Source: Tetrahymena elliotti 4EA
Taxonomy: Eukaryota > Ciliophora > Oligohymenophorea > Hymenostomatida > Tetrahymenidae
Assembly: GCA_000231825.2 (NCBI GenBank)
Contig: JH720343.1
Span: 295,204-359,203 of the forward strand
Length of the DNA: 64,000 nucleotides
Reading direction: 5' to 3'
Both the position numbers and the translations under genes were made by a program. The notes beneath the pieces are model-generated. The model searched no databases and was not told where the DNA came from. It saw only the letters and a program-made list of their open reading frames with translations. Positions 1 through 11,926 of this stretch are shown one piece after another. How positions within the stretch are numbered: position 1 is the stretch's first letter; the number at the start of each line of letters is the position of its first letter.

Positions 1-42
1 ATTAATTCAGATAAAAAAAAAAGTAAATAAAGAAATTTAAAA

Positions 43-1263
43 ATGAACAAGACTATTCTTTCCATTTTATTAATTGCTTTGGTTGGTACCATTTCTGCTT
101 AAGAAGAAGAAGCCAAATTCCAATTCAACATTGACTTCGAAGTTTGCTTCACTAATGCTGCTAAGCTCTCTCACGATATCAAGATTGCTCTTGCTGCTAT
201 TCAAGCTGACCCCATCAACGTTGCCACCACCTTAACTAACCTCTACACCACCATTGAAGATGTTAACCCTCTTCTTCACGGTTGCAGCTTAGATATCAAG
301 TTAATCGATAAGCTTGACTCTTTCACCTTCAACAACACCAACACATGTTTCAGTAATTATCTCATTTATAAATAAAAAAAAAATAATTTGTTACTTGAGG
401 GAAAATGAGTGGATTTTTTGAGAAAAAAAATTTTATTTGCTTTTTGATCTGAACGAAAATTTTTGGGAAGATAATGAAAGGAATCAATCAATTAATTAAT
501 CTATCAAGATAAAAGCTTTTTCTATTTAAATTTTACCACCAAAATATTTTTTTGAGAAATTATACCAAAAATTTCCATAATAAAAAAAATCATTCTCAAA
601 AATAGACATTCTTACAAATACCTCTCTTATTAGAATATAACCTTTCAATTTTTAAAAATTGCTTATAATTATTTTAATATTAATTTAGCCAACATTGACA
701 CCGCTGTCAATGCCACTAAGGCTGTTGTCTCTTTGATCAAGGAAAAGGAAATCGTCCAAGACCTCATTCCTATTGTCTAAAAACTCTAAGTCCTCCTCAA
801 GACTCTTCCCACTCTTAAGGAAAGCTGCTCTGTCGTTGCTAAGACCTAAGCTACCCCCATTTTAGCTGATGGTTTTGAATTAAACATGAACTTAATTAAG
901 TGTTTCACTGAAGCCAAGAAGGATTTCGAAGCTGGTTAAAAGTTAGTCTAAGATTACAAGAACAACACCCTCCCCGTTGAAGATATCTTCGAAGAAACCA
1001 TTAATTTTTACAACAACTCTCTCGTTACTATTAGAGATTGTGGTATCAACATTATTACCCTCCCCGCCATTGAAAACGTCTCTGGTCTTAAGACTTGCGT
1101 CAAGAACGGTCACAATATCTTCAATAATTCCAAGAAGATTGTCGAAGATCTCAAGACCTTCAACGTTAAGGATATCTTCCCCGCCCTCAAGGCTATCTAC
1201 GCTGATGCCGTTGAACTCAAGGAAGTCTGTGTTGTTAAGAGACCTGCTTTCCTTTCCAACTGA
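43..1263 (+). CDS. Secreted four-module Cys-bounded protein, unknown family
   Basis: Two exons, 43-352 and 689-1263, joined across a GT..AG intron (353-688), give 294 residues ending at TGA. Residues 1-19 (MNKTILSILLIALVGTISA) form a clear signal peptide followed by QEEE, so the protein should enter the secretory pathway. The mature part contains eight regularly placed cysteines that split it into four modules, each starting with C-F/V and ending in C after 43-47 residues; 18-24 residues separate modules. The segments between cysteines look helical (regular hydrophobic spacing) and there are many N-x-S/T sites. No membrane anchor or enzyme motif is visible. I do not recognise the family; a cortical, granule or surface protein is possible but is inference. 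Codon use is richer in C-ending codons than the neighbours, as in highly expressed Tetrahymena genes. Confidence 0.85.
353..688 (+). other. Intron of the secreted-protein gene
   Basis: Begins GTAATTAT and ends TTAATTTAG. It is much more AT-rich than the flanking exons. Splicing joins a split ACC codon and keeps one open frame on both sides, which is why this joint was chosen. Confidence 0.85.
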
Positions 1264-1966
1264 ATTAAAAAATATTCATATTGATACTTCTTTAACAAAT
1301 TAGTATATAAAATAATAGATTAGTTAAACATAATGTAAATTTATGTAATCAATATATCTATCTTTACTCTGATATTAAAATTTCTAATAACAGAAACAAT
1401 CATTTTTTTTAAATCATAGAATTCATCATTTTAGATTTCATGAATTTCTAATTGAATTTTTTACTGTAAGTAAATCAAAAATATATCATTTTTTCAACAA
1501 AAAAACAATCAAAGATTATAAAAATATTTTTAAAAGTGTTAAAAAACAAGTAATAAAATTAAATCTATATTGGTAAAAAAATAAAAAAAAAATATTTTTA
1601 ATAGTATAGTTCTGATCTTAAAAGTTATTTTGTGAATAGAAATTTTAAATCAAATAATAATTTAGTTGAAATTGTCAAATATGTTAAGCCTTATTTAATT
1701 TACTCAACAAAACCTTTAAATTGAAGAGGTATTTACATCTCAATGAATTAAAAATAATCAAAAACATATTTTTGCAAAATTCATAAAGAGAGATTGCTTG
1801 AATAAAAGTAAAATTGAAGAAGTTGATTAACGAAAATTATAAAAATGAAAAAGGAATAAATTTAATTTATAACATTAAAAGTAGAAAATGCATGCAATTG
1901 AGTATTTTAATTTAAACATTTATTATTTTTTAATTTTCATTTATATTTATTTATCTTTTAACAAAA
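1264..1966. other. Intergenic, convergent 3' ends
   Basis: About 700 bases of very AT-rich DNA between the 3' ends of the secreted-protein gene (+) and the Rpn2 gene (-). I see no gene-like frame, repeat or RNA in it. Confidence 0.6.
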
Positions 1967-4900
1967 TCAGTTATTTCCCAAAAGTTATTAGTTTTCATCA
2001 TATACGAAATCCTCAGGAGGAGCAATATCATCATTTTAGTCACCAACTGCTTGTTCAGGAACCATTTCTGATTTTTATTCAGCTTCTATATTTTATATTA
2101 AGTTTCTTTTAATTATTTGAAATTTCAAAAATAGAATATTTACATTTTTTAGCAACTCCAAGATAGCTGGCATCATCTGAGTTTTATGTATCATTTAAAA
2201 ATACAATACCAAATTTTCTTTCCTAATTAAAAGGATATTTGTTAAAATTTTGAATTATTAATTAAAATATATTTATTTACTTTAATAATAGGTTGGTATC
2301 TATGATTTTCAATAAATTCAACATATTTCTTTTATTTTTCAAGTACTCTACCTGGGTTGGTTTAAATATAAGAATTAGGCTCCTTTTCTTCTGTTTTTTC
2401 ATCAGTCTTTTCTTTATTTTCAGCTTAATTAGAGGTAGGGATTTCTTCTTCCATTTTACTTTCTTTAGCATCAGCTGTTAAATAAAAATTGATTATTTAA
2501 ATGAAATTAGAAAATAAACAATTTCTTACTGTTGATAGCAGCTCTGGCCTTAGCTTTGTTAGTAGTTGAAAGAGTGACCTTTTCGAATTCTTTTTTATCT
2601 TTATTGTCATCTTACTTAATTGGTTCAGGATAATCATAAGCACTTTTCTTTGTATTTATTTTAAAGCTGAAGTCTGTGGGAATACGCAAAGTTTAATCAA
2701 TACCAATCAAAGCAGAAGGAGTAAGACTCAAATTAATGAAATTGACATAAGGGAACCAGTACCAAAAATTAGTAAAGAGAACCATACCAACGCAACTAGC
2801 TAATTTAGGGAAACCTTATCTAATAATAAATATTAGTTTTAGAATTTATTTTATCAGAAAAATTTAAAAAATTACTAAGATGCAAGTCTAACAACTTAAT
2901 TTCTTCCACCAGCTTCAATAATACCAGATGAAAGGATAGCACCCATCTTACATAAGATGTCTTCATGCTTTTTAGAATAGACGCTTTAAAGAGTCTTTTT
3001 GAATTTTTCTAATTTTGGTTCAGAGTTTTAGTTAGCTTATTACAAGATAAGAGCAGTACCAATCATAGCACCTTATCTCACAAAATCAGTAGTATCTGTA
3101 AGCATAGGTTCAATCATATTTAATGCTTCTTGATAACCTGTACCAGCACAGGCTATACCTAAAGCAATAGCAGTACCATATCTTACATGAGGATTATAAC
3201 TGGTAGATAAAAGATTCATAACTTTAGGCATTTGTTCATATTAGTTAAACATAACAAAACCTAAAGCAATAACTGCAGCTCTTCTAACATCATCAGCTAC
3301 ATCATCTACGGCGTAACGAAGTAATTTTCTAATAGCTTTATTGTTAGAAGTACCAACATAAGCAAGACCGACTGTTAAAGCACCACCATATCTTTAATTT
3401 AGATATTAGAGTTAAATAAGAAATAAAAATATAAAAATTACCTTAAAATAAAATCTTTATCAGTGAGAAGTGATTCAATAACACCATCAGCATTTTCTTC
3501 TTGTCCGAAAGAAACTAAGGCAAGTGCAAGACCAGTGGCTCTGATAATCTTTTCATGTTGAGTTTCAGAACCAAATTTTAATAATTCAGTAATAGCATTT
3601 TCATTGTTAGTTCCAGCCATGATAAGACCAATAGCAAGAGCAGCAGATTCACCAGTTACGGCACTATCGTTCATTAAAACATTCTTTAAAACTTCGAACA
3701 AAGCTATTAATTTTTTATGAAATCATTTTAAATTTATTTGACTTTAGAATCTATTAAATTTACTCTCATCTTCGGAAGCCAAGCCAGCAAGACCAAGGCC
3801 AAGACAAGCACCATGAAGAATAGGTTCTTATTTGTTTTATTAGGGATCCTTGATTATATCTGTTAAATATCTTATAGTTTCAGGGTCACGAGTACCAGTG
3901 TGCATAATACCAATACCATACAAAGCACCACCATTGCTATAATAATTAGGAGCACTTCCTGTGTTACCACCAGCTTATCCCTTAGGAAGATGCATAGCAA
4001 AGACTTATCTAGCTTCATCAGGCTTTCCAGAGTGAATCATACCTAATGAGGCCAAAGAAGCAAATCTAGCCCACAATTAGCTTTTTTAAGCCCAGTCTGA
4101 ATTAATTTAAATGAAAATAAATATTTGACTCAAAATTAAATGATTTTACCAAGATTTTCTTTAACAAATGCATCGTTTCCAGTTCCTGCATTCAAAATAG
4201 AATTACAGAAAATCAATGCAGAATGAGCAACTGATTTCTTAGTGTCAACTGCTGAATGAATTTGCTTGATATAGAGTGGGTCACTCTTATTTAAATGCTC
4301 AAGTACTTTTTAGTTAATATCTCTTTATGTTCTACCATCTAAAATATCAACTACGGTTTTACGCTTTTCACTGTTGCTTTCTTCTATTGGTAATGCTTGA
4401 ATAACCTATTTTTATAAAAAATTCTCTTAATCCCTTTTGACTCAACAAAAAATCATGTTTGTTTTGAAAGAACTTAGATAATTTACCTTCTTAATGAAGC
4501 TGTAATTTTAGGTTTCACTAATTTCAGTAGCTACTTGATAAGCAAGAGGTGTATTTTTAACAAGAAGATCATCAATTAATTATGAACACTCTTCATATTT
4601 TCCTAAAGTGTGGTAGCTTAAACTTAAATTAATATATTCATTGGCTAACAATCCTTGAGAAGCAAGCTTTTCCTTATAAAAGGAAATCAAAAGTTGCATA
4701 ATTTCAATACGATAATTTCTACTGTTTAGTGACTTAATACAAACATCATATAAGTAATTAACTAATTCACCACGCTTTGATTCTTCTGATTAGGAAAGTA
4801 TTTCATTAATTTTATCAGTTCTACGACTTTCTACTGCAATACCTAAGCCACTTTTATAATCTTAATCTCTCAAGCATTTTGAAAACATACGTTCAACTAT

Positions 4901-5732
4901 AGTTTCATATTTAGGGTTTAACTTAGTGGTCTATATAATTTTAATAAAAAGTAAGTTAAAGCATGATTACCAAACAAAGTTGATTAAATATGAATTCAAA
5001 TAGAAGCAAAATGTAGCTTTAATTTGAATTGAATTTGCTTGCATATCTGTTAATAAATTCTAATATTGTTTATTAAATTATTTTACCTAGTCAGATTATC
5101 TATGAGTAATATATTTATTAATGCAAGTGTTAACTAAAACTTCTACAAATTAAGTGTTTTCATCAACTTAAAAGTATTCCTTTGATTCTAATGCTAAATC
5201 TAGAGCATCTTCGTATTCTTCTAAATTGAAATATACCTTTGAGGCCAAAAAATAGGCCAACCATCTCTTAGGGAATGACTCATCCTCATAAAGATTTTCA
5301 CTTTTTTGATTGAAATAAAAGTTATATTTTAAAAGGCTTAAACATTTTTTAAATAAGTTGAATTTTAGATTTTAAATTATTTCAATATTTCCTCAATAAA
5401 TATAACAAATGCTTAGCAGTAGTTATTTACTAAATCTTAAATGAACTTTTCATTTAACGAATTTTACTTTTCAATGTTTGAAATCACAATTATTAAAATA
5501 AGCATTTAATTGCCTATCCCCTTAAAATATCGAAACTATTTAAATTCTTTGATTTGTGCTATTTAGTTAGGATAAATTTTTGAATAGTGAATTACATATC
5601 TCCAAGATGATCAGCTATTTCAGCCCAATTGGTTTCTACAACAGAAACTAACTTTTCCAATCCGATAACTTTTAGCTCATTATCCTTTTCTTACAATAAT
5701 TGCAAGTACTATCTAACGCTGCTTAAACTCAT
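1967..5732 (-). CDS. RPN2: 26S proteasome regulatory subunit Rpn2/PSMD1
   Basis: Largest base subunit of the 19S regulatory particle; it scaffolds the particle and docks Rpn1/Rpn13 partners in the cytosol and nucleus. Eleven exons on the minus strand: 5732-5596, 5300-5087, 4930-4487, 4405-4150, 4096-3764, 3703-3442, 3391-2876, 2819-2530, 2474-2281, 2222-2144, 2085-1967. All junctions are GT..AG and keep phase, giving 947 residues, close to the usual ~950. The start MSLSSVRQYLQLLQE matches the family N-terminus. Proteasome/cyclosome (PC) repeats are plain in the middle, for example [19 protein letters not shown] and the LGLGLAG-type stretch encoded near 3790. Near the end FTNFWYWFP and RYQPI match conserved C-terminal motifs. 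An acidic/Lys-rich linker lies just before RYQPI. The family assignment is firm. Confidence 0.95.
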
Positions 5733-6730
5733 ATTATTCTAATTGTACTGTTCTTATCCTATTTGAAGTTAGAAGAAAAAATATGAGACATCTTATTTGA
5801 CTGATAAAAAAATATGCCATAATTCTAAATATTTATCATTGTTTAAAAATTTAATTTTTGAGTACCTTTTTCAGTTTGCTTGATAATGCTTTTTCAAATC
5901 CTATTAAAGATTTTTATTTGTTTATTTACTATTTTTTATTTTTTATTACAAAATTAATATTTGATTCTTTATTTATTTTTTTTTTCGTTTTAATTGATTC
6001 AATCATTCATTCATTCTATTAAAAAATCACTAACTCACTCTCCTTATCAATATCTTCATTCTATTGCAAATAAATAAAGTAGTAGAAACATCACTTTCAA
6101 AATAAATATCTTAATTAGTTAGTTAATTAAAAAAAATTATTTAAAAAAGATTCATTCTGATCTGTTAATGTTTTCTCTCTAATCTCATTGAAAATCCATG
6201 CAATTGCATATTTAACATACAAGAGAATAGCAAGCTCAGTTTCTTAATATGTATAATCTTCTTTGCATATTCTGTTCATTGTTTTGATTTCTAATATAAA
6301 ATTTATGATCTGTTTTAAAAGATTTTCAAGCAATCTTGATAAAATTTATTTATTATTTTTAAAAACTAAAATATTTAAAATTAAAAATTAAATCTTGAAA
6401 ATTCTTAAATTCTACTTTGCATTTATTTATATGATTAAACAAATTTTTATAAAATCTAAAAAAAATAATTTGAAGTTTAAAAGAATTAAATTACTCCAAG
6501 TAGGATATATTAAAGTGGAAAAATATAACAACAAAAAACGATAGACAAAATATAAATTTTTAATTAATATAATTATGAAAGATAAAAGGAATTATGTACA
6601 TTTTTTCATACTAATTTACATCAAATTGTTATTGATGATTTTAAATTACTGGTTTGTTTATTTGTTGGTTGGTTTTTTTAAGGTGTTATTAGTTGCTTTG
6701 AGAATCAGAAATTAAAAAATTTAAATTATT
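5733..6730. other. Intergenic between Rpn2 start and coiled-coil gene end
   Basis: Nearly 1 kb, very AT-rich, with a short TCAT-type simple repeat near 5997-6020. It should contain the Rpn2 promoter. The only coding-looking stretch is the small minus-strand frame at 6097-6279, listed separately. Confidence 0.6.
6097..6279 (-). CDS. Possible small protein of 60 residues
   Basis: Minus-strand frame from ATG at 6279 to TGA at 6097 (60 codons before the stop). The first ~45 residues (MNRICKEDYTYQETELAILL and on) are compositionally protein-like, with C, W, Y and mixed charges, and the DNA is less AT-rich than its surroundings. After about residue 45 the composition falls back to AT-rich codons, so the real gene may be shorter, spliced, or an exon of something else. 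No family recognised. In a code with one stop codon, open frames of this size are not rare, so this is tentative. Confidence 0.3.
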
Positions 6731-9389
6731 TCATTTATTATTTTGATCATTCTAATTTATCTTAATAGCTTCTTTTTCACTAATTTAATCAGGTGCAAAC
6801 TAAAAAAAATAATTTTATTTTAGAGATAAAAATAATTAATTTAATAGTTTTTCATTTAGATGTTGTTGTTGTTGTTGTTAATAAAGTTATTATTATTGGA
6901 GTTATTTTTAGATTAATTTCTATTTTAATATTAGTAAATAATATTCTATATATGGTTATTAATTATACTTCTAATATCACTTGAGATTGTAACTTACTTA
7001 TGACTTATTATTCATCTTACTGTATGCATCTACACTTTAGCTTCTATGACTATCTTATTTAGACTGCTTTAATGGAGAATTTTTAGCCTATTGAACTTTG
7101 TAGACATTTTAAGGATTCAATGTATAGATATTGTATTCCTTTTATAATTTGGAATTATCATTGCTGCTGGTGTCTTTAGCTTTATTTCTGCTTTTGCTTC
7201 TAGATAGAGCTCTTTGAGTTTGTGACTAAGATAAAGTATTATTATTGCTTCCATTATTATGATAAATATTGCTTAGGTTATTTGAGCTGTTGTTGCCAAT
7301 GCTATTCTTACTGCTACCATTATTTTAAATAGTTTGGTTTATCTTCTATTAAATTCTATTTAGCACTTATTAGCTTTGGACTTGTTTGATTATCTGTTAT
7401 TATTAGATTTGCTTGATAAGATTTTGCTATTAGTTTTAACTGCTAGATGGCTGAGATCCTTTAGATGCATGACTGCTGTTACCTCTGCTAGAATTTTAAT
7501 TCTTTTAGCTTTTATTTAAATCAATAAATGATTTTGATTTAGCACTATCACCATAAATTTTTTTCAGTACAGCTTTCTACTTATTAAAAAGACATTTTAA
7601 ATTAAAAATGAAATAAAAAAATTAAAATATATTAATTACATCTCCTTTATCAAATAAGTATTTTTCCATTATTCTTTTATTATCCTCTTTTATATTTGTT
7701 TAAGAACGATTATTTTAAGATGATGATGAAGAAGGTTTATAATTGGTGTTTCCAAGTAAGTAAGCAAGGGCATCTTATGAGTAAGTATTTGAAGTTTATG
7801 AATTTTAGCTACCATTCATATTATATTATTGATGGCTGCTGCTAGTAGACTTTAACGCATTAGAATTTTAGCCTGTGGAATGATTTATATTATTGTAGGG
7901 TTCTGTTTTGAGTCTGTTTGCATTGTTTTCCAACTATCTCATTACTTCTCTTTAAGTATTAGAGCCCTCATCATGATTTGCACCTGAGTTTAACGTACTT
8001 ACACTTCTTTTACTTCTCTTATTTTGTTATGGCTAGTTAGCACCCTATTGTTATGGGTTTATCTATTGCTTTTAAGAGCTATTTTCGTTAGAAGATGGGT
8101 GAGCAGATTAATTGTGATTATTTTGAATAAGATTTTTATGAGAATTTCCTCCACTTGATGGAATAGCACCACTTAAGCTATTTTATTCGGCATATTAATT
8201 ACTATTAGATTGTTAATTGTGATCAATAGAATCTCTTATAGATCCTCTATTATTATGTAAGGGAATCTTGGATAGTTTATTTAAAGAAGAACTGCTTTAA
8301 TGAAGCAGCTATTGCTACTATTTTTCTACTTGTTCCTCAAGTTCTTTAACTTTCTTCTTTAATTAATCAATTTTGTCATCCCTCTATCTATTTAGACCTA
8401 TAAGCTCTTCGTTTGTTTATGTCATTTTCTTTAATTGAAAAAATATTTATTAAATCAAATAATCTCTAACAAAAAATAAAAGAATTTTTTGATTTCCAAA
8501 TTTTAATATTATATTTTAAATTATTTGATTACATTCAATTATATTTTAAGTTCTTCGTTTTGCTTTTCTAACACTTCTAAATCTCTTTCAACAAATTCAA
8601 GTCTTTCTTGAGCTGTTTCAGCATATATTTTTAGTTATTGTTCTATTCTAATATGATTACGACATTCTGCTTCCATTTTTTGAAGCATTCCTTCATATTC
8701 ATTCATGTATTCTTCATCTGGCTTAATAAGCTATTACATTTTAGCTTCCATTTCAAGTTTACATTTTGTTAGATAGTTTATAATTTGTTTGATATACTAA
8801 ACAAGTTCAGGTACTTCAATCAACTCCATTTCTTCTTTTTCATAATCAAGAGGGATAACTTTAGTAAGATAATCAACAGAGTTCTTTATTTATTGTTAAA
8901 TAAGGAAAATTAATTTAAATTAAGAAAATGCAAAAATGGTTTTATGTTTGTTTATTCAATATTTTATTTAGTAAAATCTTTAAATTTTTGAATTTTGAAT
9001 AATTTTCTTTGAGAATAAAAAATAAAATGGTATTAAAAAGAGATAATCATTTTCCATGATTTTCAAAAAATAAAATTGAATAATTCATCTTAAAACAAGT
9101 AAAAAAATACCTCATCTAATCTTTTTCTGCAGTAAAATAAAATATCAGCTAATTGTTAGACTATTGTGTTAGTAGTTTAATTGAAACTTGAATTTATCAA
9201 ATCCTAATTTAATTTTGATATCGAGCTTTTATGATTGAATGAGCTCAAAATATCGTTAGGCGATCCATTATTATCCTTGTTTTAAGCACTCTTGACCTAT
9301 AATTTTGATGAAGTACCTTTAGACAAATTATCTTTTAATATGTCCTAGCTTGATTCAGGCTATAAAGAAGGAATATTTTGATTATTCAT
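6731..9389 (-). CDS. Coiled-coil protein with long Q/N/S-rich tail
   Basis: Five exons: 9389-9111, 8883-8533, 8428-7640, 7579-6998, 6799-6731, all GT..AG and in phase, 689 residues. Residues ~1-93 are polar. Residues ~94-245 hold a charged, heptad-like core (motifs EAECRNHIRIEQQLKIYAE and LEFVERDLEVLEKQNEELK), which should form a coiled coil. The rest is low-complexity Q/N/S/K with repeated R-S/S-R dipeptides. The last exon was chosen because the fourth exon ends in a strong GTAAGT donor and a T-rich stretch ending in AG opens an in-phase 22-codon exon; without splicing the frame would stop at 6977. The core looks conserved, and a cytoskeletal or basal-body role is a guess. I cannot name the family. 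Confidence 0.75.
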
Positions 9390-10505
9390 AACTTAAAAAT
9401 TTTCCTGTTTTATAACTAATTCTAGTGTATGAATGACAGATTGCTGAAATTTATTTTTTTTAAACTTTTAAGAAAGTTGAGATTATTTATAAGTTCAAAA
9501 TGCTTTTTTTTATGGGAACGAAAATGGGGTCTTTATTATTCTAGCTAGCTATTAATGTTAACCAATATTTCTTTACAGTTATTCGTAATTTTCTTATTTA
9601 TTACAAGCAATAAGAATATAATATTAATAACTAATTTTGCTTCGTATATTTTGATGGATTTCTTTAATTATTATAAATATTGTTAAAGGCTTTTTTACTT
9701 TTAGAAATGTGACTTTTATTTAATTTTTGATTTTTTTTGTATTTTTATTTGATTTGTTTGATAAATTTTCATTTCAGACTCCATAAATTAAATGATTGTT
9801 ATTTATTCCTCATCAACTAATATTTATATTTTCTCCATATTTAGAGAATCAAACGCATTCATTCACTCATTATCCATAACTTAATTTCAATCTTTATTTG
9901 TTAGTTATCTAATTTAATGATAGATAATGATGCTCTGTACCCTTTAGTTATATTTCAATTATATATCAAATGACAAAGAAATCCATACAATAAAATTTAT
10001 GATATGAAATTTAAATTTAATTATGCCAAAATACAAAAAATATTTAAAAGTTTATTATCATTTTAAATTATTTTAATAAAATCCATGCTCAAAAATATTT
10101 GCTATTTGCAAATAATTTCAGTTGTAAAAAAGTGGTTTAGATTATTTTACTCAATAATTAATTTAATAATAATCATAAGTTTTTTATTTTTTTGATGATT
10201 AAAAATAACTCTCAATATTCATTCTTTTTTATTAAATTTTTTCTTCATTAAAATTCAATAAATATGATATTAAAATTTATTTGTTTATCTCCCTTAAAAT
10301 TACTATTTAGTTTATTATTGGATATTTACTAATTTCTTAAATTATTCATTAACACTTAACAACAAAGTTTAATCAACAAAAATATAATTACACTCATTTT
10401 TTCTATTGCTAAAATTGTAGAAATTTTCAATAAAAGATAAAAAAATTAGAATTATTTCTATTCTTAATTTAAATCAGCATTAGCTCTCTTTTTAAATAGA
10501 AAACA
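9390..10505. other. Intergenic, upstream of coiled-coil gene
   Basis: About 1.1 kb of very AT-rich sequence that should include the promoter of the minus-strand coiled-coil gene. I see no coding frame or repeat of note. Confidence 0.55.
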
Positions 10506-11926
10506 TCAAAATTCAGAAATTTCACCAATGTGTACACTTAAAGATGAAATATTTTTGCTATTTTCTAAAATAGATGCTATACTTATGGCTTCTTCATCAC
10601 TGAAATATAAATCAAAATTCTATAGGTTTGAAAAGTGTATTTAACTAAGCAACTAACTTTTAGATGTGATAACTTATTATTCTTAAATATAATTATAAAG
10701 ACTTAAATCATAAATTTTAGAACCATAAGATAAAGCAGATAGAAAACTTTAAAGATTACTAAAATTGGATAGAAACAGTTTTAATGATGATAGATTTTTG
10801 CAATTAGATAAAGCAGAACCTAGTTTAATTTAAAAATATTTAGTATTTTTGACCAAAACGGAGCTTTAATTTGTTAAAGCAACAGTATCAATTTATTCTA
10901 CTCCTATACTGAGATCTAAAAATGAGAGATTAGAAAATTTATCAAGAGCAGAAGCTAAGCTTATTAAACTTTAATCACTATTAGTATTTGAGAGGTTTAA
11001 TTTTTAGATTTTTTTAAAGTCATCAAAATATAAATATTAAATCATTGTCTTTATTAAAAATTTCTAATTCTTTAAGATAAGGAATCTTACCAATATCAGT
11101 CACTAAATTTTAGAATTCTTATGAATTTTATTTAATTCATATTTTTGATATCAATTCTTAATTTAGAGAGATTAGTAAGTTTTTGAATAGCTTTTCTTAA
11201 ACTGAGTAAATCTTGATCATTACATTCTTCCATACTAAGAGATAATTAAGTCAGATTTTTGCACTTTGCTAATTCTAAGCAAAAATCTTATTCATTTAAT
11301 GAATAAAGATTTTGAACTGTTAGATCAAATTGTAAATTTTAGATATTTTTTAATTTTGATAATTATTTAATTTTCCTAAAGAAGAACTTAAAGATAATAA
11401 ATATTCATCTTATTTTTAGTATATTTTTTCTATGGAAGTAGAGTTCTAGAGTTGGAAAACTCATTTATTTTGCTAGACATGAAATTAATTATTCATCTGA
11501 AAGTTTTAAAATCAAATGCTATAAATTAGGGTATTTTATAAAAGCAGAGCAAATATAATCAAATATTTCTTAATCAATACCTGAATGTGAAAAATCAATA
11601 TCTAAAACTTAAAGGTTAGAGCATCTTGCTAAAGTATTCGTTTATGTTTTGAGACCTTTAGTTTCAATATCTATAATATATTTTAAAACTATCTTCAAAG
11701 TTTTTAAAATAGTAAGCTTTTCTAATGCAATGCTTATGGCTTGTAAGTTTACTTCAAAATTTTAAATAACCTCCAAATCTTATAATATTGTGCATTTTCC
11801 TAAACTTAAAAATACATTTTCTAATTCTTATTAAAAGCAATCTCTTAATTCAAGCTTTAATTTATTTAAATTAGTGTATTTTGATAAACCTAGCCAAAAT
11901 TTGATCCTTGATTCCTCTTGTATGAA
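10506..11926 (-). pseudogene. Leucine-rich-repeat-like relic with frameshifts
   Basis: Read on the minus strand, the region encodes repeated LRR-type segments (YTNLNKLKLELRD, CSNLQVLDIDFS, CKNLTQLSLSMEEC, FSNLSFLDLSIG, CKNLSSLKLFLS, SKNISSLSVHIGE) ending at TGA 10508-10506. They resemble the leucine-rich-repeat-like families expanded in Tetrahymena. The segments do not share one frame: reading jumps near 11405, 11370, 11110 and 11035, and no ATG joins the first segment in frame (a TGA precedes it at ~11929). The last ~530 bases are open. Introns could hide one or two jumps, but four in under 400 bases argues for decay. An intact relative lies at 15640-17334. Calling it a pseudogene is inference; sequencing indels are the main alternative. 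Confidence 0.6.

Noticed and set aside
977..1303. Open frame of 108 codons in +2 relative to the secreted-protein gene
   Set aside because: It is the shadow of exon 2; the signal-peptide gene reads in another frame with even Cys spacing.
6860..6890. GTT repeat encoding poly-Val on the plus strand
   Set aside because: It lies in the intron (6800-6997) of the minus-strand coiled-coil gene and is a simple repeat.
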